From positions 2,914,001-2,978,000 of the forward strand of contig NZ_PGFQ01000001.1 of the NCBI RefSeq assembly GCF_029870955.1: a stretch of DNA of 64,000 bases, read 5' to 3'. Made by a program: the position numbers and the translations under genes. Below are positions 49,929 to 59,285 of this stretch, one piece after another. Positions within the stretch are counted from its first letter, which is position 1. Each line of letters begins with the position of its first letter. The DNA comes from Sulfitobacter faviae. GTDB taxonomy: Bacteria > Pseudomonadota > Alphaproteobacteria > Rhodobacterales > Rhodobacteraceae. The notes below the pieces were generated by a model. The model was not told the origin of the DNA. It saw only the letters and a program-made list of their open reading frames with translations, and did not search any database.

Positions 49929-50939
49929 ATGGATCTGCTCAACGCTTTCATTGCACTTTCGAACTATGTGCTCATTCCGGGCATTGCCTATGGCTCGCAG
50001 CTGGCGCTTGGCGCGCTTGGCGTGACGCTGGTCTACGGCATCCTGCGGTTTTCCAACTTCGCCCATGGCGACACGATGGCCATGGGCACCATGGCGACGA
50101 TCTTGATGACATGGCTGTTCCAGTCTATGGGTCTGAGCCTCGGCGTGCTGCCGACGGCGCTTCTGGCCCTGCCCTTCGGCATTGCCTTTACCATGTTGCT
50201 GGTGCTCGGCACCGACAAGGTGGTCTACAAGTTCTACCGTGAACAAAAGGCCAAGCCGGTGATCCTCGTGATCGTCTCGCTCGGCGTGACCTTCATTTAC
50301 AACGGCATCACCCGCTTCATCATCGGCGCGGATGATCAGAACTTCCTCGACGGCCAGCGCTTCATCATGTCGGCGCGGGATTTCAAGGAAATGACCGGCC
50401 TGCGCGAGGGTCTGGCCTTTAAGACCACCCAAGGCATCACCATCGTCACTGCGATCATCGTCGTCGCACTGCTGTTTTGGTTCCTCAACAAGACGCGAGC
50501 GGGCAAATCCATGCGCGCCTATTCCGATAACGAGGATCTGGCGCTCTTGTCCGGCATCAACCCCGAGCGTGTGGTGATGATCACATGGATGATCGTGGCC
50601 GCCTTGGCGACGATTGCGGGCACACTCTACGGCCTTGATAAGTCGTTCAAACCCTTCACCTATTTCCAGCTTCTGCTGCCGATATTCGCGGCGGCCATCG
50701 TCGGCGGGCTTGGCTCGCCGGTCGGGGCCATCGCGGGCGGTTTCGTGATCGCGTTTAGCGAGGTCACGATCACCTACGCGTGGAAAAAGGTGCTGGGCTA
50801 TGTGATGCCCGAAGGGTTGCAGCCGGACGGCTTGGTGCAGCTCATGAGCACGGATTACAAATTTGCGGTCAGCTTCGTCATTCTTCTGATCGTTCTGCTG
50901 ATCAAGCCCACCGGCCTGTTCAAGGGGAAATCGGTATGA
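49929..50939 (+). CDS. branched-chain amino-acid-type ABC transporter permease LivH-like
   Basis: 336 aa polytopic membrane protein. LivH patterns: LALGALGVTLVYGILRFSNFAHGDTMAMG near the start, MRAYSDNEDLALLSGINPERVVMITW in the cytoplasmic coupling loop and PVGAIAGGFVIAFSEV. Lies 2 nt after livF and overlaps livM by 4 nt. Confidence 0.92.
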   Translation: MDLLNAFIALSNYVLIPGIAYGSQLALGALGVTLVYGILRFSNFAHGDTMAMGTMATILMTWLFQSMGLSLGVLPTALLALPFGIAFTMLLVLGTDKVVYKFYREQKAKPVILVIVSLGVTFIYNGITRFIIGADDQNFLDGQRFIMSARDFKEMTGLREGLAFKTTQGITIVTAIIVVALLFWFLNKTRAGKSMRAYSDNEDLALLSGINPERVVMITWMIVAALATIAGTLYGLDKSFKPFTYFQLLLPIFAAAIVGGLGSPVGAIAGGFVIAFSEVTITYAWKKVLGYVMPEGLQPDGLVQLMSTDYKFAVSFVILLIVLLIKPTGLFKGKSV

Positions 50940-52240
50940 CCCAGACTGTGAAAAACACGATTCTTTTCGCGATCATCGCCTTGATGATCATCTACACCGG
51001 CTTTGCGCAAAGCTGGAACTCGGCTCTGCTGATCATCGCCATGGGTCTGATCTCTTCGATCATGGCGCTTGGGGTGAACCTGCAATGGGGCTTTGCGGGG
51101 CTGTTCAACGTGGGCGTCATGGGGTTTGTGGCGCTTGGCGGTTTGGCGGCTGTGCTGGTCTCCATGCCCCCGACCGAGGGCGCTTGGTCCACCGGTGGTT
51201 TCGCCATTCTGGGGGCGCTGGCGCTTGGGGCGGCCACCGTGGTGGCGGCGGTCATGCTGATGAAACGGATGGCGCCGGGCACGCTGCGCACGCTTTCGGT
51301 GATCGCGGTCTTGGTCATCGGCTTCTTCATCTTCCGTGGCCTGCTTGACCCCGCCGTTCAGGCGGTCGAGGCGATTAACCCCGCGCAAACCGGCTATCTC
51401 GGCGGGCTTGGCTTGCCGGTGCTGATCTCATGGCCAGTGGGCGGCCTCTTTGCCGCTGGCGCGGCGTGGCTGATCGGCAAGACAGCCCTTGGCCTGCGGT
51501 CGGATTACCTAGCGATTGCGACGCTGGGGATTGCCGAGATCATCATCGCGGTCCTAAAGAACGAAGACTGGATGAGCCGTGGCGTGAAGAACGTGATCGG
51601 CCTGCCCCGCCCCGTGCCTTATGAGATTGACCTGCAAAACAACCCCGCCTTCGTGGAACGTGCGGCGGGCCTTGGCTTTGATCCCGTGGACGCCTCGACG
51701 CTCTGGGTCAAACTGCTCTATATCGCGCTCTTCGCGGCGGTGCTGATCGTCCTGTTGTGGATGAGCCAGCGTGCGCTGCATTCCCCATGGGGCCGGATGC
51801 TGCGCGCGATCCGCGACAACGAGGTCGCGGCGGAGGCCATGGGCAAGGACGTGACAGCGCGGCATCTGCAGGTCTTCATCCTCGGCTCCGCCATCTGCGG
51901 GATCGCGGGGGCGATGATGACGACGATGGATAGCCAGTTGACGCCCGGCACCTACCAGCCGCTGCGCTTTACCTTCCTCATTTGGGTGATGGTGATCGTT
52001 GGCGGCTCGGGCAACAACTTCGGCGCGATCCTTGGTGGCTTCCTGATCTGGTTCCTCTGGGTGCAGGTTGAGCCGATGGGCCTGTGGCTGATGAACCTGA
52101 TCACCGCGGGCATGTCCGAAGGGTCGGCCCTGAAGGCCCATCTGATCGAGAGCGCGGCGCATATGCGGCTTTTGACCATGGGCATTGTGCTGCTTCTGGT
52201 CCTGCGCTTCAGCCCGCGCGGGTTGATCCCCGAGCGGTGA
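50936..52240 (+). CDS. branched-chain amino-acid-type ABC transporter permease LivM-like
   Basis: 434 aa with 10 or more hydrophobic segments. LivM patterns: LGVNLQWGFAGLFNVGVMGFVALG, LRSDYLAIATLGIAEII, WGRMLRAIRDNEVAAEAMGKDVTARHL and GGSGNNFGAILGGF. The ATG overlaps the livH stop (ATGA). Last gene of the transporter operon. Confidence 0.92.
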   Translation: MTQTVKNTILFAIIALMIIYTGFAQSWNSALLIIAMGLISSIMALGVNLQWGFAGLFNVGVMGFVALGGLAAVLVSMPPTEGAWSTGGFAILGALALGAATVVAAVMLMKRMAPGTLRTLSVIAVLVIGFFIFRGLLDPAVQAVEAINPAQTGYLGGLGLPVLISWPVGGLFAAGAAWLIGKTALGLRSDYLAIATLGIAEIIIAVLKNEDWMSRGVKNVIGLPRPVPYEIDLQNNPAFVERAAGLGFDPVDASTLWVKLLYIALFAAVLIVLLWMSQRALHSPWGRMLRAIRDNEVAAEAMGKDVTARHLQVFILGSAICGIAGAMMTTMDSQLTPGTYQPLRFTFLIWVMVIVGGSGNNFGAILGGFLIWFLWVQVEPMGLWLMNLITAGMSEGSALKAHLIESAAHMRLLTMGIVLLLVLRFSPRGLIPER

Positions 52241-52262
52241 ATCCCGCTGAGCTTCACGATGT

Positions 52263-52298
52263 AAAAAGGGGCGCGGTTGCAATACCGCGCCCCTTTTT
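52263..52298. terminator. bidirectional terminator between livM and the HerA-like gene
   Basis: AAAAAGGGGCGCGG / CCGCGCCCCTTTTT with an 8-nt loop. It is symmetric and serves convergent genes. Confidence 0.9.
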
Positions 52299-52314
52299 CA
52301 TTTCTCAGGCCGCT

Positions 52315-53853
52315 TCAGCGCCCCTTGAACAATCCGCCCAAGATGCCGCGCACGATACGGCGCCCGGTGGTGCCTTTCAGTTCTTTGATCACCGCGCTCG
52401 CGATGGCATCGCCGAAACCGTCCGTCGCCTTGCGGCTTGTCCGGCTGCCGCCGCTGCGTGCCCCGCCATAGCGGCGGGCCTTCTGGAATTCTCGCGCGGC
52501 TGCGTCCTCGGCCTCTGCCGCGGCTTCGATCTTTTCCGCCTCTTTGGCCGCCGCTTCTGCGCGGGCCTTCAGCATTTCATAGGCTGACTCGCGGTCCTGC
52601 ACGGTCTCGTATTTCCCTGCTAAATCAGAGTCCGCCAGCACCGCCGCGCGCTCCGCCACAGTGATCGGGCCGAGCCGCGAAGACGGGGGCCGGATCAAGG
52701 TACGCTCCACCACGCCCGGCACGCCCTTGCGTTGCAGCATGGAGGTCACGGCCTCCCCAACACCGACCTCGCGGATCGCCTCTTCGGTGTCGAAGCGCGG
52801 GTTCTCGCGGTAGGTCTCGGCGGCTTGGCGCAGTTCCTTGCGGTCCCGCGCGGTAAAGGCGCGTAGCGCGTGCTGGATACGGTTGCCAAGCTGGCCGAGG
52901 ATATCGTCGGGCACATCGGCGGGGTTCTGGGTCACGAAATAAACCCCGACGCCTTTGGAGCGGATGAGCCGCGCCACCTGCTCCACCTTATCGACCAGCG
53001 CCTTGGGCGCATCGTCAAACAGCAGATGTGCCTCGTCAAAGAAGAACACGAGTTTCGGTTTGTCGGGGTCGCCCACCTCAGGCAGTTCTTCGAACAGTTC
53101 GGACATGAGCCACAGCAGGAAAGTCGCATAGAGTTTGGGCGAGGCCATGAGCTTGTCAGCGGCGAGGATGTTGATCCGCCCGCGCCCTTCGGCATCGCCG
53201 CGCATGAGGTCCGAGAGCGCCAGCGCCGGCTCGCCAAACAACTGCGCGCAGCCTTGGTTCTCCAGCACCAGCAGCCGCCGTTGAATGGTGCCGACGGAGG
53301 CGGTCGAGACATTGCCATAGCGCAGCGCCAAGTCCTTCGCATTCTCTCCCACCCAGACCAGCAGGGATTGCAGGTCTTTCAGGTCCAAAAGCGGCATCCC
53401 CTCCTCATCGGCCACGCGGAAGGCGATGTTCAGGATGCCCTCCTGCGCCTCGGACAGGCTGAGCAACCGCGCGATGAGCAGCGGCCCCATCTCGGAAACC
53501 GTGGTGCGGACAGGGTGGCCCTGCTCACCAAAGAGATCCCAAAAGGTGACCGGGAAGGATTGATAGCGATAGTCGTCAAAGCCGATCTTGGCCGCGCGTT
53601 CGGTGAAAGCGCCGTGCAGTTTGGCGGCCTCGCTCCCCGCGACGGCAAGGCCGGACAGATCGCCCTTCACATCCGATAGGAACACCGGCACCCCGGCATT
53701 GGCAAAACCCTCGGCAAGGATTTGCAGCGTCACTGTTTTGCCCGTGCCCGTCGCCCCCGCGATCAGCCCGTGACGGTTGGCATAGCCAAGATCGAGGAAT
53801 TGCTTTGTCGCATGGTCGGGACCGCCGCCGCCGATAAAGATGTCACTGCTCAC
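52315..53853 (-). CDS. HerA/FtsK-like ATPase, DUF853 (YjgR) family
   Basis: 512 aa. Walker [11 protein letters not shown] near residue 34, Walker B-like [20 protein letters not shown] near residue 268, then [18 protein letters not shown] and an Ala/Glu-rich coiled-coil region (~420-460). It ends in a basic Gly/Arg-rich tail ([18 protein letters not shown]). Start codon is GTG at 53853. Relatives are hexameric DNA translocases, but the role of this widespread single-gene family is unknown; no nuclease partner sits beside it, so a defence role is not indicated. Confidence 0.9.
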   Translation of the reverse strand: MSSDIFIGGGGPDHATKQFLDLGYANRHGLIAGATGTGKTVTLQILAEGFANAGVPVFLSDVKGDLSGLAVAGSEAAKLHGAFTERAAKIGFDDYRYQSFPVTFWDLFGEQGHPVRTTVSEMGPLLIARLLSLSEAQEGILNIAFRVADEEGMPLLDLKDLQSLLVWVGENAKDLALRYGNVSTASVGTIQRRLLVLENQGCAQLFGEPALALSDLMRGDAEGRGRINILAADKLMASPKLYATFLLWLMSELFEELPEVGDPDKPKLVFFFDEAHLLFDDAPKALVDKVEQVARLIRSKGVGVYFVTQNPADVPDDILGQLGNRIQHALRAFTARDRKELRQAAETYRENPRFDTEEAIREVGVGEAVTSMLQRKGVPGVVERTLIRPPSSRLGPITVAERAAVLADSDLAGKYETVQDRESAYEMLKARAEAAAKEAEKIEAAAEAEDAAAREFQKARRYGGARSGGSRTSRKATDGFGDAIASAVIKELKGTTGRRIVRGILGGLFKGR

Positions 53854-53939
53854 GCTGGGGCCTTTCTGTCAATTTTAGCCATTCGTCCGTTCCACTAGAG
53901 CATACAAACTTAACCTTTGCGCGCCATAGTGAAGGCATC

Positions 53940-54019
53940 CCGCTCGCATGTCCTTTCATCGGGTGGGTGTACTTCCTCCCTGTTAGACTTGGCCGCGCCT
54001 TCGGGTGCGGCCCTTTTTC
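53940..54019 (+). ncRNA. candidate small RNA with anti-Shine-Dalgarno CUUCCUCCC segment
   Basis: A short stretch contains ACTTCCTCCCTGTTAGACTT and ends in a strong terminator (GGCCGCGCC-ttcg-GGTGCGGCC then CTTTTT, 53991-54019). CCUCC-bearing short RNAs with this layout (CcsR/cuckoo-type) are known from Rhodobacterales. The 5' end is unknown and the assignment is by resemblance only. Confidence 0.4.
53966..53994 (+). repeat. inverted repeat arm 1
   Basis: Its reverse complement matches arm 2 (54110-54138) at 24 of 29 positions by my count. Contains CTTCCTCCC. Confidence 0.7.
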
Positions 54020-54109
54020 TGCCAGGGGCCGTGCTAAAACCCTGACAGATTGTCGCATTTTTCCTGTTGACCGGCATCACGCGCTTGCCTAACGTGGCAT
54101 TAATAAGTC

Positions 54110-54138
54110 GGCCCAGTCCGACGGGGAGAAAGTACACC
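54110..54138 (-). repeat. inverted repeat arm 2
   Basis: Near-complement of arm 1, 115 nt further on. The + strand carries GGGGAGAAAGTACACC and is followed by a hairpin GGGGGCGC / GCGTCCCC with TTTT (54143-54165). Confidence 0.7.
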
Positions 54139-54142
54139 GAAA

Positions 54143-54165
54143 GGGGGCGCGCTGCGTCCCCTTTT
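54143..54165 (+). terminator. terminator-like hairpin after inverted repeat arm 2
   Basis: GGGGGCGC-gct-GCGTCCCC then TTTT. It suggests a second short + strand transcript that could pair with the first. Confidence 0.55.
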
Positions 54166-54320
54166 GCATTTCTGGCGTTTAAGCCTCTGACATCGCGGGA
54201 AAACCGCGACTGCGGGGTCGGCATGAAATTGCCCGAACCTTGATCGAAATGCGGCTCTGGCCACTGACAATCCCGGGGCGGCGTGGTAAGGGGCGGTAAC
54301 GCAACAAATGTGGATATGAC

Positions 54321-54971
54321 ATGAGCAAGTTTATGACCGCCCTGCCGCTTTGTGCAGCGCTTGCACTGACGGCCCCAATGACGGCTTTCGCCCAGACCGC
54401 CACGGAAGAAGACACCGCCCAGACCGAAGAGCAGCAGCCCCAGCCCGGCACCAGCGGCAATGCTTCGCAGATCGAAGAGCAGCTGAGCCTTGGTGAAGAT
54501 GCGGACAAAGACCCCGATCTGGGCAAGCCCTACACCAAGAAAGAAATCGGTGCTTGGGAGATGCGCTGCATCAAGACCGAGGAAGAGGTCGACCCCTGCC
54601 AGATGTACCAACTCCTCGCCGATGGCGAAGGCGCGCCGGTTGCCGAAGTCTCGCTCTTCCGTCTGCCCGGCGGTGGTCAGGCCAAGGCCGGTGCCACGGT
54701 TGTTGTCCCGCTTGAGACCGCCCTGCCCGCGCAGCTGACCCTGTCGGTCGACGGTGGCAAGGCCCGCCGCTATCCCTATGCCTTCTGCAACCCCGTGGGC
54801 TGCTATGTGCGCATGGGTCTGACCGATGCCGATATCGGCGCCTTCAAGCGCGGCAAGGAAGCGGTGCTGACCATCGTGCCCGCTCTGGCCCCGGATCAGG
54901 AAGTGAAACTGACCCTCTCGCTCGACGGGTTCACTGCCAGCTACGACGAAGTCTCGGTGATCGAGCAGTAA
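54321..54971 (+). CDS. invasion-associated locus B (IalB) family protein
   Basis: 216 aa. The signal peptide ends MTAFAQ (about residue 25), a Glu/Gln-rich linker follows, then the IalB domain (WEMRCIKTEEEVDPCQMYQLL, VPLETALPAQLTLSVDGG, YPYAFCNPVGCYVRMGL). Four Cys may form disulfides. Periplasmic or surface protein; despite the family name, the function in free-living marine bacteria is unknown. An unusually long upstream region carries the inverted-repeat locus. Confidence 0.9.
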   Translation: MSKFMTALPLCAALALTAPMTAFAQTATEEDTAQTEEQQPQPGTSGNASQIEEQLSLGEDADKDPDLGKPYTKKEIGAWEMRCIKTEEEVDPCQMYQLLADGEGAPVAEVSLFRLPGGGQAKAGATVVVPLETALPAQLTLSVDGGKARRYPYAFCNPVGCYVRMGLTDADIGAFKRGKEAVLTIVPALAPDQEVKLTLSLDGFTASYDEVSVIEQ

Positions 54972-54991
54972 GACTGGATTTTACCGATTTG

Positions 54992-55025
54992 AATGCCGCG
55001 CCCGACCTCGGGGGCGGCATTTTTT
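54992..55025. terminator. terminator between ialB-like gene and the KAS gene
   Basis: ATGCCGC(g)CCC / GGGGCGGCAT stem followed by TTTTTTATG; sits between convergent genes. Confidence 0.82.
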
Positions 55026-55040
55026 ATGGCCGGGCGTCGC

Positions 55041-56249
55041 TCAGGCGCGGCGCAGCGCCAGCACGGCGTTCATCCCACCAAAGGCAAAAGCATTGCTGAG
55101 CGCCACATCAACCTGCGCTTCGCGCGCCTCATTGGGCACGACGTCGAGCGCGCATTCCGGGTCGGGTTCCTCATAGCCAATGGTCGGCGCGATCACCCCG
55201 TCGCGCAGCGCCATGATACAGGCCAAAAGCTCGACCGCGCCGGTGCCGCCGATGATATGACCATGCATCGATTTGCTGGAAGAGATCATCAACCGGTCCG
55301 CATGGGTGCCAAAGACATCCGCCACGGCGGCGCATTCGGTCTTGTCATTCGCCGCCGTTCCAGTCCCATGTGCGTTGATATAGCCGACCTCTTCGCGGTT
55401 GATCCCCGCATCGGCCAGTGCGCCCTGCATCGCCCGCGCGGCTCCCGCCTTGGAGGGCATGACGATATCGCTGGCATCCGAGGTCATAGCGAACCCCGCG
55501 ACTTCGCAGAGGATCTCGGCTCCCCTCGCGCGCGCGTGTTCATAGTCTTCAAAGACAAAGACACCCGCGCCCTCGCCTTGCACCATTCCGTTGCGATTGG
55601 CTGAGAAGGGGCGGCAGGCATCGCGGCTCATCACGCGCAGCCCTTCCCAAGCCTTCACCCCGCCGAAGCAGAGCATGGATTCCGATCCGCCCGTCACCAT
55701 CACCGGGCTCATGCCTGAGCGAACCATCGCGAAGGCCTGCGCCATGGCGTGGTTCGACGAGGCACAGGCGGTGGAGACGGTGAAAGACGGCCCGCGCAGG
55801 TTCCATTCCATGCTGACATGGCTGGCGGCGGCGTTGTTCATCAGCTTGGGCACCACGAAGGGATGCACCCGGTTTTTGCCCTCTTCGTAGACCGCGCGGT
55901 AATTATCGTCCCATGTCGAGACACCGCCCCCCGCCGTGCCCAGCACCACCCCTGCGCGGGCGGCCAAGTCATCGGTGAAGGTCAGGCCCGATTGTTCGAT
56001 CGCTTCGCGCGCGGCGGTGAGGGTGAATTGCGTGAACCGATCATAGAGCGCGATTTGCTGGCGGTTGTAGCGGCCCTCGGCCTCGAACCCGCGCACCTGA
56101 CCGCCGATGCGGATGGCCAGCCGCTCCACATCCCGGAACTCCAGCGGACCGATGCCGCATTTGCCCTCGCGCATGGCCGCCAGCGTCTCGGGCACCGACA
56201 GGCCCAAAGCGTTGATCGTGCCCGCGCCGGTGATGACAACGCGCCGCAT
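55041..56249 (-). CDS. beta-ketoacyl-ACP synthase, KAS II-like
   Basis: 402 aa. Thiolase fold with a complete catalytic set: C162 (VSTACASSNHAM), H294 (NAHGTGTAANDK), K326 and H329 (SSKSMHGHIIGG). It elongates acyl-ACP by condensing with malonyl-ACP. Its dedicated acyl carrier protein lies 3 nt upstream and lpxD next, so it probably makes a special acyl chain, perhaps for lipid A or another envelope lipid, rather than serving general synthesis. NodE-like proteins have the same layout. Confidence 0.9.
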   Translation of the reverse strand: MRRVVITGAGTINALGLSVPETLAAMREGKCGIGPLEFRDVERLAIRIGGQVRGFEAEGRYNRQQIALYDRFTQFTLTAAREAIEQSGLTFTDDLAARAGVVLGTAGGGVSTWDDNYRAVYEEGKNRVHPFVVPKLMNNAAASHVSMEWNLRGPSFTVSTACASSNHAMAQAFAMVRSGMSPVMVTGGSESMLCFGGVKAWEGLRVMSRDACRPFSANRNGMVQGEGAGVFVFEDYEHARARGAEILCEVAGFAMTSDASDIVMPSKAGAARAMQGALADAGINREEVGYINAHGTGTAANDKTECAAVADVFGTHADRLMISSSKSMHGHIIGGTGAVELLACIMALRDGVIAPTIGYEEPDPECALDVVPNEAREAQVDVALSNAFAFGGMNAVLALRRA

Positions 56250-56252
56250 CGA

Positions 56253-56510
56253 TCAGCTCTGTTCGGCTTGCAGCCGTTCGACCCCGGCGACGACGCTGCG
56301 CACGGTCGAGATGTCGAAATCGCTTTCGCTGGGGCTGTTGGCGTTGAAAGGCACGTTGATGTCGAATGTCTCTTCAATCGCAAAGATGCATTCCACAACC
56401 CCCATGCTGTCGATCCCGAGGTCTTCGAGCGTACTGTCGAGCGTGACATCCTCCGGCTCGATCATGGCCTGTTCGGCGAGGATGGTAATGACCTGATCCT
56501 GAGTGTTCAT
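56253..56510 (-). CDS. specialised acyl carrier protein
   Basis: 85 aa acidic helical protein with phosphopantetheine attachment Ser35 in LGIDSMGVVE. It differs from the highly conserved housekeeping AcpP and from the ~92-residue AcpXL, so it is a third type (NodF-like in context). It likely carries the chain made by the adjacent KAS. Confidence 0.88.
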   Translation of the reverse strand: MNTQDQVITILAEQAMIEPEDVTLDSTLEDLGIDSMGVVECIFAIEETFDINVPFNANSPSESDFDISTVRSVVAGVERLQAEQS

Positions 56511-56542
56511 GCGGCGTCCCCCAACATATGTCCGCGGCAGGT

Positions 56543-57634
56543 TTAGTCAGCCTTGTCGGCTTTGGAAACCACCTTTTGCAGGGCCGCGACATCGCGCAGC
56601 AGCTTGGGCAAACGGCGCAGCGCTTTGTAGATTTCGGTCTGCTTGCTCATTTGGGTGGCGGGGTAGCCCAACATGGTGCGTCCCTCGGGCACGTTGGAGA
56701 GCACAATGGTCCCCCCGCCCGCGATCACCCGGTCGCCAATGGTGATATTGTCGGCCAGACCGACCTGCCCGCCGAGCACCACATTGTCGCCCACGCGGGT
56801 CGAGCCGCCAACGCCCGCCTGCCCGCAGAGCAGGCAGTTTTTGCCGATCACCGCGTTGTGGCCGATATGCACGAGGTTGTCGATTTTGGTGCCGTCGCCG
56901 ACCTGCGTGTCGCGGATGGTGCCGTTGTCGATGGTGGAACCCATGCCCATTTCGACATCCGCGCCGATGGTCACAGCGCCAAGCGAATGGATACGGGTCC
57001 AAGGCTGCGGGGCGGCATCGCCCTGATCGCCGAGCGTTTGCCGCGCGCTTTCCACGGTGGACAGCTCGGCCGTCACGAAAGAGAAACCGTCGCCGCCCAA
57101 GCGCACGCCCGACTGCGCGATGAAACCCGATCCAATGGTGACCCGCGCGCCGATGCTGACATGTTCGCGCAGAAAACAGCCGTCACCCAATGTCGCATCC
57201 ACGCCAACAAAACACAGCGGCCCGATGACGCTGCCCGCGCCGATCCGCGCCCCGGCAGAGATCACCGCCAAGGGGCCGACCGAGACGCCTTCGCCCAGCA
57301 CGGCCTCGGGGTCGATCGCGGCGGTGGGGTGAATGCCCGGCTTGAACCCCTGCCCCTTGTCGAGCATCCGCGTCACGCCGGAAAGCGCATAGCGCGGACG
57401 GTTGGGCAAGATCGCGGCCTTGAGGCCCAGAGCGCGCCAGTCAGCCCCTTCCCAAAGCATCGCCACTTCGGCGGCGCCATCGGAAAGGCTGCTGGCATAG
57501 CGCGGGTCCATCGCCAGCGCCATTTCGCCCGATTTGGCGCTGGCGGGTTCCGCGACGCCGCTTACCTTGAGTTCGATGTCGCCCTCGGCGCTGGCGCCGA
57601 CGGCTTTGGCGATTTGCTGAACACTATAGGTCAT
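56543..57634 (-). CDS. lpxD: UDP-3-O-acylglucosamine N-acyltransferase LpxD
   Basis: 363 aa. An N-terminal uridine-binding domain (residues ~1-100) precedes a left-handed beta-helix of hexapeptide repeats with the catalytic His region (LVHIGHNAVIGKNCLLCGQAGVGGSTRVGD). A C-terminal helix follows. It adds the N-linked 3-hydroxyacyl chain to lipid A precursor. The usual bamA-lpxD-fabZ-lpxA neighbours are absent here. Confidence 0.94.
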   Translation of the reverse strand: MTYSVQQIAKAVGASAEGDIELKVSGVAEPASAKSGEMALAMDPRYASSLSDGAAEVAMLWEGADWRALGLKAAILPNRPRYALSGVTRMLDKGQGFKPGIHPTAAIDPEAVLGEGVSVGPLAVISAGARIGAGSVIGPLCFVGVDATLGDGCFLREHVSIGARVTIGSGFIAQSGVRLGGDGFSFVTAELSTVESARQTLGDQGDAAPQPWTRIHSLGAVTIGADVEMGMGSTIDNGTIRDTQVGDGTKIDNLVHIGHNAVIGKNCLLCGQAGVGGSTRVGDNVVLGGQVGLADNITIGDRVIAGGGTIVLSNVPEGRTMLGYPATQMSKQTEIYKALRRLPKLLRDVAALQKVVSKADKAD

Positions 57635-57668
57635 TTCGGGCGGCCCTTACTTGTTGCGCGCCCGAGAG

Positions 57669-59285
57669 TTACCCCTGAACGCCGCGCAAGGCCACCCCCG
57701 CCTTGGAGAGCGCGTTCCAGATCAGCGCATCCCGGCCATATACGTCATCGCGGTATTCGGTATGGCCGCGCGCATTGGTCACGGCGGTGCGGTAGATCAG
57801 ATGCACCGGCACCTGCTCTTCGAGAACGACGCGCGTCTCGCGCCCGCTGCGCAGAATGGCCTGAAACTCACCTTCCGGGTCTGCCGATTGCGGGGCCAGC
57901 AGCGCATAGGCGAATTCAAAGGGCTCGGCCAGACGCACGCAACCATGGCTGAAGGCACGCACGTCGCGGGCAAACAGGCTCTTGGCCGGGGTGTCATGCA
58001 GGTAGATGTTGTATTTGTTGGGGAACATGAACTTCACCAGACCCAAGGCATTGGTCTTGCTGGGCGGTTGGCGCATGGAGAAGGGGAAGGTCCGCGCGGT
58101 GTAGCGGTTAAAGTTCACCGCGCCGCGGTTCACCTTGCGGCCCCGGCTGTCGGTAATCTCGATATGGTTGACCGCATAGGGGTTGCGCTTGAGCTGCGGC
58201 AGGTATTCCCCAGTGACGATCGACCGCGGCACATACCAGCTGGGATTGACCACCATATGCTCCATCACGTCCGAGAATTCGGGCGTCGGGCGGTCCTCGC
58301 GCGCGGCCCCTACCACCGAGCGGGTCTGGAAGGTGATCTTGCCATCGTCGATGATCTTGGCCGAGAAATCGGGGATGTTCACAAGGATATGACGTTTGCC
58401 GCGGTCGGTGTTGAACCAACGCTCACGCTCAAGTGCGACCATGACCGATTGCAGCCGCTGCTCAACGCCAATGTTGATCTGTTTCATCGTGGCCGGACCG
58501 GCAACGCCATCGGTGTTCAGCCCGTGGGCCTCTTGGAACTGGCGCACGGCTTCGGTCAGGCTGGCGTCATAGCCCACGGCATTGGACCGCTCCAGAAAGC
58601 CCATGGCGATCAGACGGTTGCGCAGGGCAATGACGTCATTCCCGGTATCGCCCGGCTCAAGCTTGCCCGCAGGCACCGAGGGGCCCCAGCCGCCCTGCGA
58701 CAGCAGCTTTTCCATCGCGATCTTCTCTTTCAGCAGCGCATTATACTCAAGGCTGCGCGGCGGCAGGGCGCGGAAATAAGCGGCGGGCGTGGATTCGGGC
58801 AGGTCTTGCAGATAGGTCTTCCGGTCACGGTAGGGGATTTCGCGCACGATCTGGCTGATGATCCGTTTGGGGATCAGCACACCGGTCTGCACGTCGCGGG
58901 CATAGCGCAGGAACACGCGGCTCAACTCCACCTCGGCGAATCCGCGATCACGCGGGGTCTCGGCCGTGCGCAGCATCTCCAACACTGCATCGGGGTTGTA
59001 ACGGGTGACCGGCAGGCCATGATCATCCGCCGTGGTGATCGCCCGCATCAGTTCCGACCGGCGCGCGCGGTGTTCTTCGGCTGCCCCTGTCCAGATGGCG
59101 GTATAATCGTTCTCACGGTAGAAGGCGGCGATGTCATCGTCTTGGGCAGCAGCTTCGGCGACGGCTTGTTTGAAGGCGGTGACCTGCGCCGTGGCAGGCG
59201 CGGCAAGGACCAGGGCCGAAATCAACAGGGCAAACCCTGCGATAAATTTGGACAGTTGCCGTGAAAAAGTCGCGCTGAATCCCAT
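57669..59285 (-). CDS. L,D-transpeptidase, YcbB-like, with peptidoglycan-binding domain
   Basis: 538 aa. The signal peptide ends ATAQ (residue ~34). A scaffold domain follows, then a PG_binding_1 domain (residues ~210-270; ALRNRLIAMGFL, VRQFQEAHGLNTDGVAGPATMKQIN). The YkuD catalytic domain carries H430 (YLHDTP) and the active-site SHGCVRL with C449. It makes 3-3 cross-links in peptidoglycan in the periplasm. Divergent from the DUF882 gene. Confidence 0.92.
   Translation of the reverse strand: MGFSATFSRQLSKFIAGFALLISALVLAAPATAQVTAFKQAVAEAAAQDDDIAAFYRENDYTAIWTGAAEEHRARRSELMRAITTADDHGLPVTRYNPDAVLEMLRTAETPRDRGFAEVELSRVFLRYARDVQTGVLIPKRIISQIVREIPYRDRKTYLQDLPESTPAAYFRALPPRSLEYNALLKEKIAMEKLLSQGGWGPSVPAGKLEPGDTGNDVIALRNRLIAMGFLERSNAVGYDASLTEAVRQFQEAHGLNTDGVAGPATMKQINIGVEQRLQSVMVALERERWFNTDRGKRHILVNIPDFSAKIIDDGKITFQTRSVVGAAREDRPTPEFSDVMEHMVVNPSWYVPRSIVTGEYLPQLKRNPYAVNHIEITDSRGRKVNRGAVNFNRYTARTFPFSMRQPPSKTNALGLVKFMFPNKYNIYLHDTPAKSLFARDVRAFSHGCVRLAEPFEFAYALLAPQSADPEGEFQAILRSGRETRVVLEEQVPVHLIYRTAVTNARGHTEYRDDVYGRDALIWNALSKAGVALRGVQG

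Larger units (their letters stand above)
53854..54320. other. 467-nt intergenic region with inverted repeat and two terminators
   Basis: No protein gene is supported here. It contains a 29-nt imperfect inverted repeat (53966-53994 against 54110-54138), each arm next to a terminator-like hairpin on the + strand. The A/T-rich spacer carries possible promoter-like sequence before the second arm (GTTGACC at 54066, TTAATAA near 54100). The remaining part to ialB is featureless. Confidence 0.6.

Noticed and set aside
53843..54058. 71-codon minus-strand frame upstream of the HerA-like gene
   Set aside because: Passes through a terminator hairpin and the inverted repeat; no start signal or motif.
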